A stretch of DNA of 23,148 bases from a virus. Below the pieces are notes generated by a model, which ran no database searches, was not told the DNA's origin, and was given only the letters and a program-made list of their open reading frames with translations. A program made the position numbers and the translations under genes. Shown in pieces: positions 1 to 6,218 of this stretch (within the stretch, counting starts at the first letter, position 1; every line of letters starts with the position of its first letter). Where the stretch lies: the IMG/VR virus record IMGVR_UViG_3300031565_007827, positions 1 to 23,148 of that record; one strand, 5' to 3'.

Positions 1-212
1 ATTTTGATTGCGCTTCAGCGCACCCTTTTACGAAACACGATTTTTTTTTGGGGGTTGTCTTTTGAGCCGGTTGTCATTTTTGTCACTTTCTATCGACAAC
101 TCTCTTTTGATCCCAAAATTGGCGGGCTCTCTAGACTGACAACTGTTTTCCAGACGCGCCCCAAACCAAAACTTGATCACCATTTTTAAACTGACAATAA
201 AACAGACCAATC
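1..212. other. Non-coding left edge before the methyltransferase
   Basis: No convincing gene. The stretch holds a small perfect stem-loop (TGCGC, loop TTCA, GCGCA at 9-22) followed by CCCTTTT, which could be the weak terminator of a gene lying outside the window. A run of nine T then five G lies at 41-54. The motif TTGTC or its complement GACAA recurs several times up to position 200. No promoter with both boxes near consensus could be placed before the gene at 213. Confidence 0.5.
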
Positions 213-896
213 ATGAGCCAAATTGAGATATACAATCAAGATTGCAATGAATTCATGACACACTGCAAAGATAAACAGTTTGATTTGGCGATTGTTGATC
301 CTCCTTATTTTGACGGACCCAACAAACTCGGTTATTTTGGCGCTTCTATTTCTTCGCGTGGCGTCGTTAGAAATGGATATAAAAAGACTTGTGATTGGGA
401 AGTCCCCGGTCAGGAATATTTTGATGAATTAATAAGGGTATCAAAACATCAAATTGTGTGGGGAATTAACTATTTCAACATTAAAAATATTGGGCCTGGC
501 AGAATAATTTGGGACAAGGTTAACCAAAAATCATCTTTCTCTGATTGCGAAATAGCTTATTGTAGCATGCATGATAGTGTAAGATTATTCCGGTACATGT
601 GGAACGGGATGCTTCAGGGCAAAAGTATAGCGGAAGGGGCAACACCGCGCGGTGATAAGAAGCTGAACGAGAAGCGGATACATCCGACACAGAAGCCTGT
701 ATTGCTTTATGATTGGCTTTTGATGAAATATGCAAAGCCAGGAATGACGATACTGGATACTCATTTGGGGTCCGGAAGTATTTGTATTTCTGCGCATAAG
801 TCCGGAATAAACCTTATCGGATGTGAAAAGACAGAACAGTATTTTCTCGATGCAAAAAGCAGATTAGAGCAATTTAGAAATCAGATGAGCTTTTAA
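213..896 (+). CDS. Beta-class DNA methyltransferase (probably N6-adenine)
   Basis: Transfers a methyl group from S-adenosylmethionine to DNA, probably to the exocyclic amine of adenine. Of 227 residues, the catalytic DPPY motif is at 29-32, near the N terminus. The SAM-binding motif I (ILDTHLGSGS) is at about 180-189, near the C terminus, preceded by a typical HPTQKP segment. This order (IV, then target recognition, then X and I) defines the beta class. Length is normal for phage solitary methylases. No restriction partner is visible, so it may protect phage DNA from host restriction or mark it for regulation. The ATG lacks a clear Shine-Dalgarno site, but no better in-frame start exists. N4-cytosine specificity cannot be excluded; the target sequence is unknown. 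Confidence 0.9.
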   Translation: MSQIEIYNQDCNEFMTHCKDKQFDLAIVDPPYFDGPNKLGYFGASISSRGVVRNGYKKTCDWEVPGQEYFDELIRVSKHQIVWGINYFNIKNIGPGRIIWDKVNQKSSFSDCEIAYCSMHDSVRLFRYMWNGMLQGKSIAEGATPRGDKKLNEKRIHPTQKPVLLYDWLLMKYAKPGMTILDTHLGSGSICISAHKSGINLIGCEKTEQYFLDAKSRLEQFRNQMSF

Positions 897-978
897 TATG
901 GGCGATAACTGGTCAACTAAGTAACGCAGATGACCCACTTTTTGTGATTTTTCGTTAACCTATGTTGCAAGGAATAAA

Positions 979-1224
979 ATGCCAAAATACAGTATAAGCT
1001 ACGATGTGGTAAAGGCAGAGGGTACAGTCATATATACTGTTGAAGCTAAGACAAGGTCAGAAGCGGTTGAAAAGCTGAAAAACGGCCACGGAGATATCAC
1101 TTATTACGAGGTTGAGCCTGGATTCTCAAGCGTAGATTGCGAAAAAGAAGTGTATGAAGACCCTGATGCTATCCCCATTGAAGAGCAAAAATCAAGGCTA
1201 ACAATGGCTAATAAAAAAGGATAA
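979..1224 (+). CDS. Small hypothetical protein, 81 aa
   Basis: I do not recognise this 81-residue protein. It is acidic in the second half and has no membrane segment or cysteine cluster. The first 45 residues look like a small alpha/beta fold, with alternating hydrophobic strands around YSISYDVV and VIYTVEA and then a helix. The start is supported by AAGGAA five bases before the ATG. It lies between the methyltransferase and the ParB-like gene, six bases before the latter, so the two are probably co-transcribed. Confidence 0.65.
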   Translation: MPKYSISYDVVKAEGTVIYTVEAKTRSEAVEKLKNGHGDITYYEVEPGFSSVDCEKEVYEDPDAIPIEEQKSRLTMANKKG

Positions 1225-1230
1225 GAACCG

Positions 1231-1836
1231 ATGGAAACACTAAAAATAATGTGCACCGGGGAAATTCAGGTCGATTTTCATGATCTGATAGATCTCCAAA
1301 TGACAGAATCAGGCAAGAGCCTGAAAAAGACAGATGATGGTAAAATCAATAAACTGGCAAAGTCTCTGAGAGAATACGGGATAATCAACAATTTGCAAGT
1401 CTGGATTCACGACGATAAAATCTATTGTTTCGATGCTCATCATCGGAAAATAGCATTGTATCAACTTGAGCGTGAGGGAATGAAAATTCCATTGCTTCCT
1501 GCAACGCGATGTCTTGCCAAAGATTTCAATGAGGCAAAGAAATTGTTATTGCTAAAAGAATCTAAAAACTCTTGGATTGATGTTGATGCAATAGACGATT
1601 TCTTAGCTGATATCGACTTCGGAATTGATGAAGCAAAGGTTGTTATTGAAATACCAGATTTTGAGTGGACAGAAGATAGATTTGAAAAATTGACAGAGAA
1701 AGAAATTGAATTAGTAGCATATAAAAAAACTCATATATTAATCAGTTTTAGTCCTGAAATAATAAGTAAAATACAAAAATATATTGAAGAAATAATTAAA
1801 ATCGACGGGGTTGAATATGAGCAAAGCAGCAACTGA
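1231..1836 (+). CDS. ParB-like (ParB/sulfiredoxin fold) protein
   Basis: The 201-residue protein matches the ParB N-terminal domain in outline. It opens with a strand (GEIQVDFHDLIDLQ), then a helix (KINKLAKSLREYGIINNLQVW), a strand with aspartates (DDKIYCFDA) and HHRKIAL in the place of the GxRR nucleotide-binding box of ParB. The domain covers about residues 5-125; the remainder is charged and unassigned. Proteins of this fold can bind CTP and slide on DNA, cut DNA, or act with methylases. In phages they often neighbour DNA methyltransferase genes, as here. No ParA is present, so a partition role is unlikely. AGGA lies nine bases before the ATG. The gene overlaps the next one by 20 bases. 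Confidence 0.7.
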   Translation: METLKIMCTGEIQVDFHDLIDLQMTESGKSLKKTDDGKINKLAKSLREYGIINNLQVWIHDDKIYCFDAHHRKIALYQLEREGMKIPLLPATRCLAKDFNEAKKLLLLKESKNSWIDVDAIDDFLADIDFGIDEAKVVIEIPDFEWTEDRFEKLTEKEIELVAYKKTHILISFSPEIISKIQKYIEEIIKIDGVEYEQSSN

Positions 1837-2359
1837 CAATAGTTATTTTTTTGATAAAGTCATGCTACGAATTAATCATTTGCCAGAGAAAAGACAAATA
1901 AATGTACTTGATGCATTTTCAAGCACTGGTAAAATCTGGAATGAAATAAAATCGACATCAGAAAAGACAATTAATGTCACTAGAATAGATATAGCAAAAA
2001 GACAAGGTGTGTACCTTAAAGGAGATAATATCAAATTTATGAAGATGCTTGATCTTAGTTCATTTGACGTGATTGATCTTGATGCATACGGAGTTCCATT
2101 TAAGCAACTCGAAATTATTTTTAAAAGTAAATATCAGGGAGTCGTTTTTGTGACATACATTCAAACAATGTTCGGCATACTCCCTATGGATATGCTAGAA
2201 AAGATCGGTTACAAAAAGCAAATGGTTAGAAAGGTAAAAACAATATTTACTAAATATGGCATGGAAAAAATGAAGCAATACATCGCTTTTAATGGTGTGA
2301 AAAAAATATGGTTGCGCTCAGAAGGCAAAAAAAACTACTTTTTTTTCAGAATTGAATAG
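1817..2359 (+). CDS. Rossmann-fold methyltransferase-like protein, degenerate
   Basis: The 180-residue protein looks like a short SAM-dependent methyltransferase fold. VLDAFSSTGKIW near the N terminus stands where motif I (D-F-G-G) belongs, an acidic strand end follows (VTRIDIAK), then GDNIKFMKMLDLSSFDVIDL, and DLDAYG recalls the DPFG motif of Trm1-like RNA methyltransferases. The glycines of motif I are partly lost, so activity is uncertain. I chose the ATG at 1817 because GGGG lies six bases before it; an upstream in-frame TTG at 1811 is less likely. The gene overlaps the ParB-like gene, so the two are probably translated together. A role in nucleic-acid modification is inference only. Confidence 0.6.
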   Translation: MSKAATDNSYFFDKVMLRINHLPEKRQINVLDAFSSTGKIWNEIKSTSEKTINVTRIDIAKRQGVYLKGDNIKFMKMLDLSSFDVIDLDAYGVPFKQLEIIFKSKYQGVVFVTYIQTMFGILPMDMLEKIGYKKQMVRKVKTIFTKYGMEKMKQYIAFNGVKKIWLRSEGKKNYFFFRIE

Positions 2360-2635
2360 CCTATTTGTCATATAATTTATTCAAAAACTACATAATTGTC
2401 GAACACACAGTTTCATCACTCGACGATATTGACTAACGTGTAAGTACTATAAACATTATGATTGAAGAGTAAATGTGATTAACTGTCATTTTTAGCGAAA
2501 ATCTGTCGACTAAATTGTCGACTGTTTTTTATTGCAATCGCCCGCAATCGCAATAAAATAGCAGAAATAATTGTGGCACACTTTTCGCACTAGTATATAT
2601 AACACATCATTAAAACACTCAAGCAGGAGAACGAG
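2360..2635. other. 276-bp intergenic control region with GTCGAC elements
   Basis: This is the largest gap between genes in the window. It holds GTCGA at 2398-2402, TCGAC at 2420-2424, and two complete GTCGAC palindromes at 2505-2510 and 2517-2522 inside a direct repeat of TGTCGACT 12 bases apart. GCAATCGC occurs twice around 2534-2552. A promoter lies at 2571-2599. The layout is that of an operator or binding-site array; the binding protein is unknown. Confidence 0.5.
2571..2599 (+). promoter_or_regulatory. Sigma-70-type promoter before the radical SAM operon
   Basis: The -35 box TTGTGG (2571-2576) and the -10 box TATATA (2594-2599) are exactly 17 bases apart. The gene at 2636 begins about 30 bases after the expected start of transcription, behind a good ribosome site. 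It should drive the genes at 2636, 2941 and 3671. Confidence 0.6.
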
Positions 2636-2941
2636 ATGATTATTTTAGAAAAATTGAATGAATCAGAATATTTAGCCAGAAGAGAGAATGCCGGTTGGAA
2701 TTACAGAGTAATTGTATGTTGCGGCGAATCGTTGGAAATCGGAAAATCATATACTAGAAGGTCATCCGTAAATATAAATGGCATTATGTCACTATGTGAA
2801 AAATGTTCAGAATTGCTGGGAGTAGAACACGATAGCAACGCAGTCTACACAGATCTTGAAAAAGAGGATGCATTGGCAGTCCTCACTGGTGATATGAGCG
2901 CTGAGGAATATGTAGGATATTATTCAACTGAGGAGCAATAA
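2636..2941 (+). CDS. Small cysteine-containing hypothetical protein, 101 aa
   Basis: I do not recognise this protein. It has 101 residues and four cysteines: a CC pair in VIVCCGES near residue 30 and a CEKC pair near residue 60, which together could bind one metal ion. The C-terminal third is acidic. AGGAG lies about six bases before the ATG. Its stop codon overlaps the start of the radical SAM gene (TAATG), so the two are translationally coupled and may act together. A direct link between them is inference from position only. Confidence 0.7.
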   Translation: MIILEKLNESEYLARRENAGWNYRVIVCCGESLEIGKSYTRRSSVNINGIMSLCEKCSELLGVEHDSNAVYTDLEKEDALAVLTGDMSAEEYVGYYSTEEQ

Positions 2942-3669
2942 TGATAATCTATGAACCAAGAGGAAAGGCTCTTGAATACAGTCCGCTTGCAGCTAATTTA
3001 TACAGAGGCTGTTCGCACGGTTGCACGTATTGTTATGCACCGAGCGCAACTTTCAAGGACAGATCATTGTTTCATTCAGAAGAATTCATTCAGCCGCGAA
3101 AAGATGTCCTTGCTCAATTTGAAAAAGATTGCTGTAAGTTTTCAGGAGATCCGAGAGAATGTTTGTTTTCGTTCACGACTGACCCTTACCAGCCGATTGA
3201 AATTGATAATAACCTGACGAGAGACGCGTTAAAAATAGGGTTGAAATATAATATTTTCCCGGTGATTTTGACCAAAGGTGGCAAACTGGCAACCCGTGAC
3301 TTTGATATTCTTAAGAAATTTAAGAATAGAAAATTTGGGGCCACATTAACAACTGATTCTGATGTTGAATCAAAAGAATGGGAACCAGGGGCAAGCTTGC
3401 CATGTGATCGAATTGAATCGCTTGAGGACGCGTGGACGCTTGGTATTTTTACATTTGTGAGCTTTGAGCCAGTCATAAATCCTAACGCAGTCTTTAGATT
3501 GATCGATGAGACACACGAATTTGTTGATTTTTATAAGGTCGGAAAATTGAATTATCACCCACTTTCTAAAACAATTGATTGGGTCCGATTCCGCGAGTCA
3601 GTGATGGAAAAACTTGAATCTCTTGGAAAGCGATACATGATTAAAAAAGATCTTTTGAAGGCTTCGTGA
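2941..3669 (+). CDS. Radical SAM protein, spore photoproduct lyase (SplB)-like
   Basis: Radical SAM enzymes use a 4Fe-4S cluster to split S-adenosylmethionine and form a 5'-deoxyadenosyl radical. The cluster motif CxxxCxxC is visible as GCSHGCTYCY, with cysteines at residues 24, 28 and 31 of 242. The N terminus (EPRGKALEYSPLAANLYRGC) is typical of a family found in many phages and prophages and related to SplB, which repairs UV-induced thymine dimers. At 242 residues it is shorter than bacterial SplB and keeps mainly the barrel. Repair of, or chemistry on, phage DNA is the family-based guess; the substrate is not known. It is coupled to the small Cys protein upstream. Confidence 0.85.
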   Translation: MIIYEPRGKALEYSPLAANLYRGCSHGCTYCYAPSATFKDRSLFHSEEFIQPRKDVLAQFEKDCCKFSGDPRECLFSFTTDPYQPIEIDNNLTRDALKIGLKYNIFPVILTKGGKLATRDFDILKKFKNRKFGATLTTDSDVESKEWEPGASLPCDRIESLEDAWTLGIFTFVSFEPVINPNAVFRLIDETHEFVDFYKVGKLNYHPLSKTIDWVRFRESVMEKLESLGKRYMIKKDLLKAS

Positions 3670-3670
3670 C

Positions 3671-4729
3671 ATGCAAAATATAGTTGATAATCACCTTTCT
3701 GATTTTGATGAGCTAATTAAAACGGCAGACGGTATTGATCGTGGCAAGCTTATGAGGATTAGAAAGGCAATCAAGAGCAAGAATCCTGATTTGATTTTAC
3801 TTGAGCTTCAAAAAGAAGGCGCCCTGTCTAAATATTACACGTATTGGGCCTATCAATCACCACGCAAAGAAGAGGATATCAAAAGCACATACCAAGACGC
3901 AAATAGACCGGCAATTGAAGTCTTGATTGATCAACATGTTTTAATATCGATGAATGGCGGATCATCAAAAATTGTCTGGAAAAATCCGAATATAATCAAC
4001 CCGCAAGCAGGATCACAACATAAACCCGTTTCGATTGGAAAAAAACAACCAGACTATAACAATCAAGCAAAAACCGCCCGTATGCTAGGAGTCACAAAGC
4101 AGGCGGTTCAGAAACAGTGCAGAGAAGGCGGCAAAGTTTCGCATGATGCGATTAATGAGAAGGGCAAAATCAATTGGTGGCATCCATCGGTTCAGGCATG
4201 GAAAAAAGAACGCGAAGAAGAGGCGGCGGCAAAAGGTCAGCCGGTAGAACAGATAAAATCAGGAAATCCCACCGCAAAAAAACTAAATGAAGGATCACGG
4301 CATATCAACACGGAAGTAACATTTCAAGAAATTGAGGACCTAACAATCAAAGAAGTTGTGGAGCGTTACGGCGGTATGATCGGATTTAAAAACTTTGTAG
4401 ATGCTCTAAAATCAATGTCTGACTGGAAAGCTAAAGAGACCAAATATCAGGAGATTCGAGGCAAGCTTGTCTCAATCAATCCGGTTGCAGATTCTTTATT
4501 TTCGATTTTAAATACCTGTCTGCGCTGGATTGTTGGGGAATACCCCGTGGCGATTACTGACAGGCTAATAGCAATTGCAAAGAGTGACCGGGATACAGCA
4601 AGAATTGAAATCATAGAGCTGCAGGAAGAAGAGCTTTCAAAGCGAATTAAAGAGACTAAAGAAGATGTCACTAGAAAGCTCAGAGATGGAGGTTCGCTAT
4701 TAAATGATTCCAATGTTCAGCAGTCTTGA
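3671..4729 (+). CDS. HTH DNA-binding protein, possible Nu1-type small terminase
   Basis: The 352-residue protein has an unassigned N-terminal third. A helix-turn-helix follows at about residues 132-152 (QAKTARMLGVTKQAVQKQCR), then a short wing ending in INWWHPSVQAW. This resembles the winged HTH of lambda Nu1, which binds cos. The C-terminal part (about 225-340) has the pattern of Nu1-like proteins: an RGKLVS segment, a stretch of helices with a conserved-looking proline (GEYPVAITDRLIAI), then a charged tail. If correct, it would pair with the GpA-like terminase at 16973, about 12 kb away, an unusual separation. It could instead be a regulator. It starts two bases after the radical SAM gene and its last 13 bases overlap the convergent gene on the other strand. 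Confidence 0.55.
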   Translation: MQNIVDNHLSDFDELIKTADGIDRGKLMRIRKAIKSKNPDLILLELQKEGALSKYYTYWAYQSPRKEEDIKSTYQDANRPAIEVLIDQHVLISMNGGSSKIVWKNPNIINPQAGSQHKPVSIGKKQPDYNNQAKTARMLGVTKQAVQKQCREGGKVSHDAINEKGKINWWHPSVQAWKKEREEEAAAKGQPVEQIKSGNPTAKKLNEGSRHINTEVTFQEIEDLTIKEVVERYGGMIGFKNFVDALKSMSDWKAKETKYQEIRGKLVSINPVADSLFSILNTCLRWIVGEYPVAITDRLIAIAKSDRDTARIEIIELQEEELSKRIKETKEDVTRKLRDGGSLLNDSNVQQS

Positions 4730-5058
4730 GCAATCTTGATCATCTCATTCTTTAATCTTAAATATTCTGGATCAAACGGAGCTTCGATAAACGACATAGG
4801 AATTGGATAGATCGAGTAGAATTCACTATAGAGCACGTCAGTGAATTGATTCATTTTCATTCTCCCATCGGAATAAAAAAATCTCTCAAGTCTAATCACG
4901 CGCCCCGATAAAGAAATGTCTATATTGTTCAGTAAACGGGTATATTTTAAGATTTTCCGCCTATTTTTCGCAAAATCCTTGTATAATTTATTCAAAATTC
5001 TCTTATATCTATTCCACTTCTTTGTATTGTACGGGTATGTGTTTATTAGCAATAACAT
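4717..5058 (-). CDS. Hypothetical basic protein, 113 aa
   Basis: I do not recognise this 113-residue protein. It is rich in lysine, arginine, tyrosine and asparagine in its first 60 residues, which suggests nucleic-acid contact, and has no membrane segment. I chose the ATG at 5058 because AGAGGA lies just before it; a TTG at 5082 would extend it by eight residues and overlap the gene upstream. It is the last gene of the minus-strand block and converges on the HTH gene at 3671-4729, with 13 bases of tail-to-tail overlap and no visible terminator between them. Confidence 0.55.
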   Translation of the reverse strand: MLLLINTYPYNTKKWNRYKRILNKLYKDFAKNRRKILKYTRLLNNIDISLSGRVIRLERFFYSDGRMKMNQFTDVLYSEFYSIYPIPMSFIEAPFDPEYLRLKNEMIKIAQDC

Positions 5059-5071
5059 AAGTCCTCTTAGA

Positions 5072-5440
5072 TTATATCTCAACCCAACGAATTAAATTCT
5101 GAATCTCAGATAAAATAGCAATATTCCTGCTTTCTCCGGCCGTGCCTGATTTTATTTTAATTTTTAACGTTAACTGATTGATGGTTTTTCCATCGTTGGC
5201 AGGGCTAAAAACAGCAACAACAACAGATTCTGACGATTCTGTTTTAGTATTACCGTTTATTTCAGACATTACGCTCTCGACCAGACTGTCCGGAATTTCA
5301 GTTTTTTCTCTGCGCAGATAAAGAGCAGCAGCGTATTTTTCACTGATTCCCATTCTTTTACCGATTGCCCCATAAGAAAGCTTTTCTCCATCTCGTAACG
5401 CCTTAACCTGCTTAATCAGCTCCATTGTTTTTGGTCTCAT
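5072..5440 (-). CDS. Putative HTH regulatory protein, 122 aa
   Basis: The 122-residue protein has a likely helix-turn-helix in its first third (KLSYGAIGKRMGISEKYAAA), after a helix with the sequence MELIKQVKALRDG. The remaining two thirds form a Ser/Thr-rich linker and a strand-rich domain (VVVAVFSP, LTLKIKIK) I cannot assign. GGAG lies eight bases before the ATG at 5440. A start at 5476 adds 12 residues but has a weaker ribosome site. It sits between the ribbon-helix-helix gene and the unknown basic protein, all on the minus strand, so the three probably form one regulatory operon. A repressor or toxin-antitoxin role is possible but not shown. Confidence 0.6.
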   Translation of the reverse strand: MRPKTMELIKQVKALRDGEKLSYGAIGKRMGISEKYAAALYLRREKTEIPDSLVESVMSEINGNTKTESSESVVVAVFSPANDGKTINQLTLKIKIKSGTAGESRNIAILSEIQNLIRWVEI

Positions 5441-5481
5441 TATCGATCTCCGTAATTGTTTTAGACTTGTGAACATAAATT

Positions 5482-5667
5482 TTACTCTTTTTCATTGTGT
5501 GAATTAGGATATTGAGCCTTATTTTTCCCTCCATGCTTTTTGTTGTACTCCTTAAGAGCCTGCTCAATCCCGCCCGAAACCGTGAAGCCTTTTTCTTTAA
5601 AAATCTTTTTTGATTCCTTGGCAACTTCAGAATCAATCCTTACATATGTGCTTGTCTTTTTTGTCAT
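5482..5667 (-). CDS. Small ribbon-helix-helix (RelB/Arc-like) DNA-binding protein
   Basis: The 61-residue protein has the ribbon-helix-helix pattern: a short N-terminal strand (TSTYVRID) followed by two helices (SEVAKESKKIFKEKG and TVSGGIEQALKEYNKK). This is the layout of RelB/DinJ antitoxins and Arc-type repressors. Such proteins bind palindromic operators as dimers, and a suitable palindrome lies 95 bases upstream over the minus-strand promoter, so autoregulation is plausible. No recognisable RelE/YafQ-type toxin follows, although the next two genes are unassigned. AAGGAA lies five bases before the ATG. The start codon overlaps the stop of a nine-codon leader ORF (ATGA). Confidence 0.7.
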   Translation of the reverse strand: MTKKTSTYVRIDSEVAKESKKIFKEKGFTVSGGIEQALKEYNKKHGGKNKAQYPNSHNEKE

Positions 5668-5710
5668 GCGTTCCTTTTGTAAATGCCCCGCATTACACGG
5701 GGCGTTGCAT
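5664..5710 (-). other. Two tandem coupled leader mini-ORFs with hairpin
   Basis: On the minus strand GGAGGT (5720-5715) precedes an ATG at 5710 by four bases. It opens a five-codon ORF (M-Q-R-P-V) whose TAA at 5695-5693 overlaps a second ATG (TAATG). The second ORF has nine codons (M-R-G-I-Y-K-R-N-A) and its TGA overlaps the ATG of the ribbon-helix-helix gene (ATGA). A 9-bp hairpin with one G-T pair (arms 5682-5690 and 5698-5706) covers the first ORF. The layout suggests translational coupling or attenuation. No homology is claimed, and chance cannot be excluded. Confidence 0.4.
5682..5706 (-). repeat. Leader hairpin GCCCCG/CGGGGC
   Basis: The perfect six-base arms GCCCCG and CGGGGC enclose a seven-base loop; three further pairs, one of them G-T, extend the stem to nine. 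It is the most GC-rich element in an AT-rich gap. No T run follows on either strand, so it is not a rho-independent terminator. It lies in the leader of the ribbon-helix-helix gene, over the first mini-ORF. Confidence 0.6.
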
Positions 5711-5743
5711 AGTGACCTCCAAATACAAGATTAAAAAAGTCAG

Positions 5744-5780
5744 GTTTTGATCACTACTATAATTAGACTCTAATCAAAAC
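5744..5780. promoter_or_regulatory. Candidate operator: nested inverted repeats in divergent region
   Basis: The palindrome ATTAGA-C-TCTAAT occupies 5762-5774. A second, partly overlapping inverted repeat has arms GTTTTGAT (5744-5751) and ATCAAAAC (5773-5780). The inner palindrome covers the -10 box of the minus-strand promoter, the position expected for a repressor site. The ribbon-helix-helix or HTH protein encoded just downstream is the natural candidate to bind it. Confidence 0.55.
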
Positions 5781-5795
5781 ATTGAAAAACGTCAA
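5767..5795 (-). promoter_or_regulatory. Minus-strand promoter for the regulatory block
   Basis: On the minus strand the -35 box TTGACG (5795-5790) and the -10 box TAGAGT (5772-5767) are 17 bases apart. Transcription would start near 5760 and give a leader of about 50 bases before the GGAGGT site. The -10 lies inside the palindrome at 5762-5774. Confidence 0.45.
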
Positions 5796-5817
5796 TAAAA
5801 TTTTTGCAAATAAACAG

Positions 5818-5846
5818 TTGACAATAATAAATGATAATGTAAATCT
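5818..5846 (+). promoter_or_regulatory. Weak rightward promoter candidate
   Basis: A perfect -35 box TTGACA (5818-5823) points at the excisionase-like gene 45 bases after the hexamer region. No good -10 lies at 16-18 bases; the hexamer at 17 is AAATCT. It may need an activator, or it may be a chance match. It is the only candidate seen for rightward early transcription here. Confidence 0.3.
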
Positions 5847-5890
5847 GTACCTGTAAAAACAAATCAGCCAATCTTAACTAATGAGGAACG

Positions 5891-6121
5891 ATGGAAAAAA
5901 ATAAAACAATTGAAGAAATTCAAAGAGAAATTGCTGCTTCTGCCTGGCTTGATGAGAAGCAGGCGTCGATCTATGCTAATGTCACTGTTTCCGCACTTCA
6001 GTCATGGAGGCATCAATCCAGGGGTTTTGCTTATACTCGCGCAGGCCGCAAAATTCTGTATAAAAAAACCGACATTGATAAATACCTGGAAGGTAACCGG
6101 GTGGAAGTGGCTGCCAGTTAG
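5891..6121 (+). CDS. Excisionase/AlpA-like helix-turn-helix protein
   Basis: The 76-residue protein follows the small winged-HTH (HTH_17, excisionase) pattern: WLDEKQASIYANVTVSALQS forms the helix-turn-helix, a wing with SRGFAYTRAGRKILY follows, and KKTDIDKYLE closes the domain. Such proteins act as excisionases, AlpA-type activators or small regulators. It is the first gene to the right of the divergent control region, the place where lambdoid phages keep early regulators. GAGGAA lies five bases before the ATG. No integrase is in the window, so excision versus transcription control cannot be decided. Confidence 0.75.
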   Translation: MEKNKTIEEIQREIAASAWLDEKQASIYANVTVSALQSWRHQSRGFAYTRAGRKILYKKTDIDKYLEGNRVEVAAS

Positions 6122-6132
6122 AGGGAAAGATC

Positions 6133-6210
6133 ATGCCAAGTCCAAAAAAAGGCCCCTGGAAGGATACTAGAAACCGGGGGCCAAAACCACAACGCATAAA
6201 TACAGGGTAA
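6133..6210 (+). CDS. Very small basic ORF, 25 aa
   Basis: A 25-codon ORF rich in lysine, arginine, proline and glycine (it begins MPSPKKGPWKD) follows the excisionase-like gene by 11 bases. GAGGG lies seven bases before the ATG, a good ribosome site. It has no recognisable domain. It may be a real micro-protein or a spacer; the ribosome site is the main support. Confidence 0.4.
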   Translation: MPSPKKGPWKDTRNRGPKPQRINTG

Positions 6211-6218
6211 AATGAAAA

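Noticed and set aside
4-189. Open frame of 61 codons at the left edge
   Set aside because: It has no ribosome site, covers T9G5 and other simple sequence, and a comparable frame lies on the other strand. It looks like non-coding DNA.
2327-2346. Rho-independent terminator from A8-CTAC-T8
   Set aside because: The eight A-T pairs make a weak stem without a GC core, and it lies inside the coding end of the gene at 1817-2359.
2574-2589. Sigma-54 promoter
   Set aside because: TGGCAC and a GC ten bases after the GG match the -24/-12 spacing, but the -12 element is TCGC rather than TTGC. The same DNA gives a better sigma-70 promoter, and no activator gene is present.
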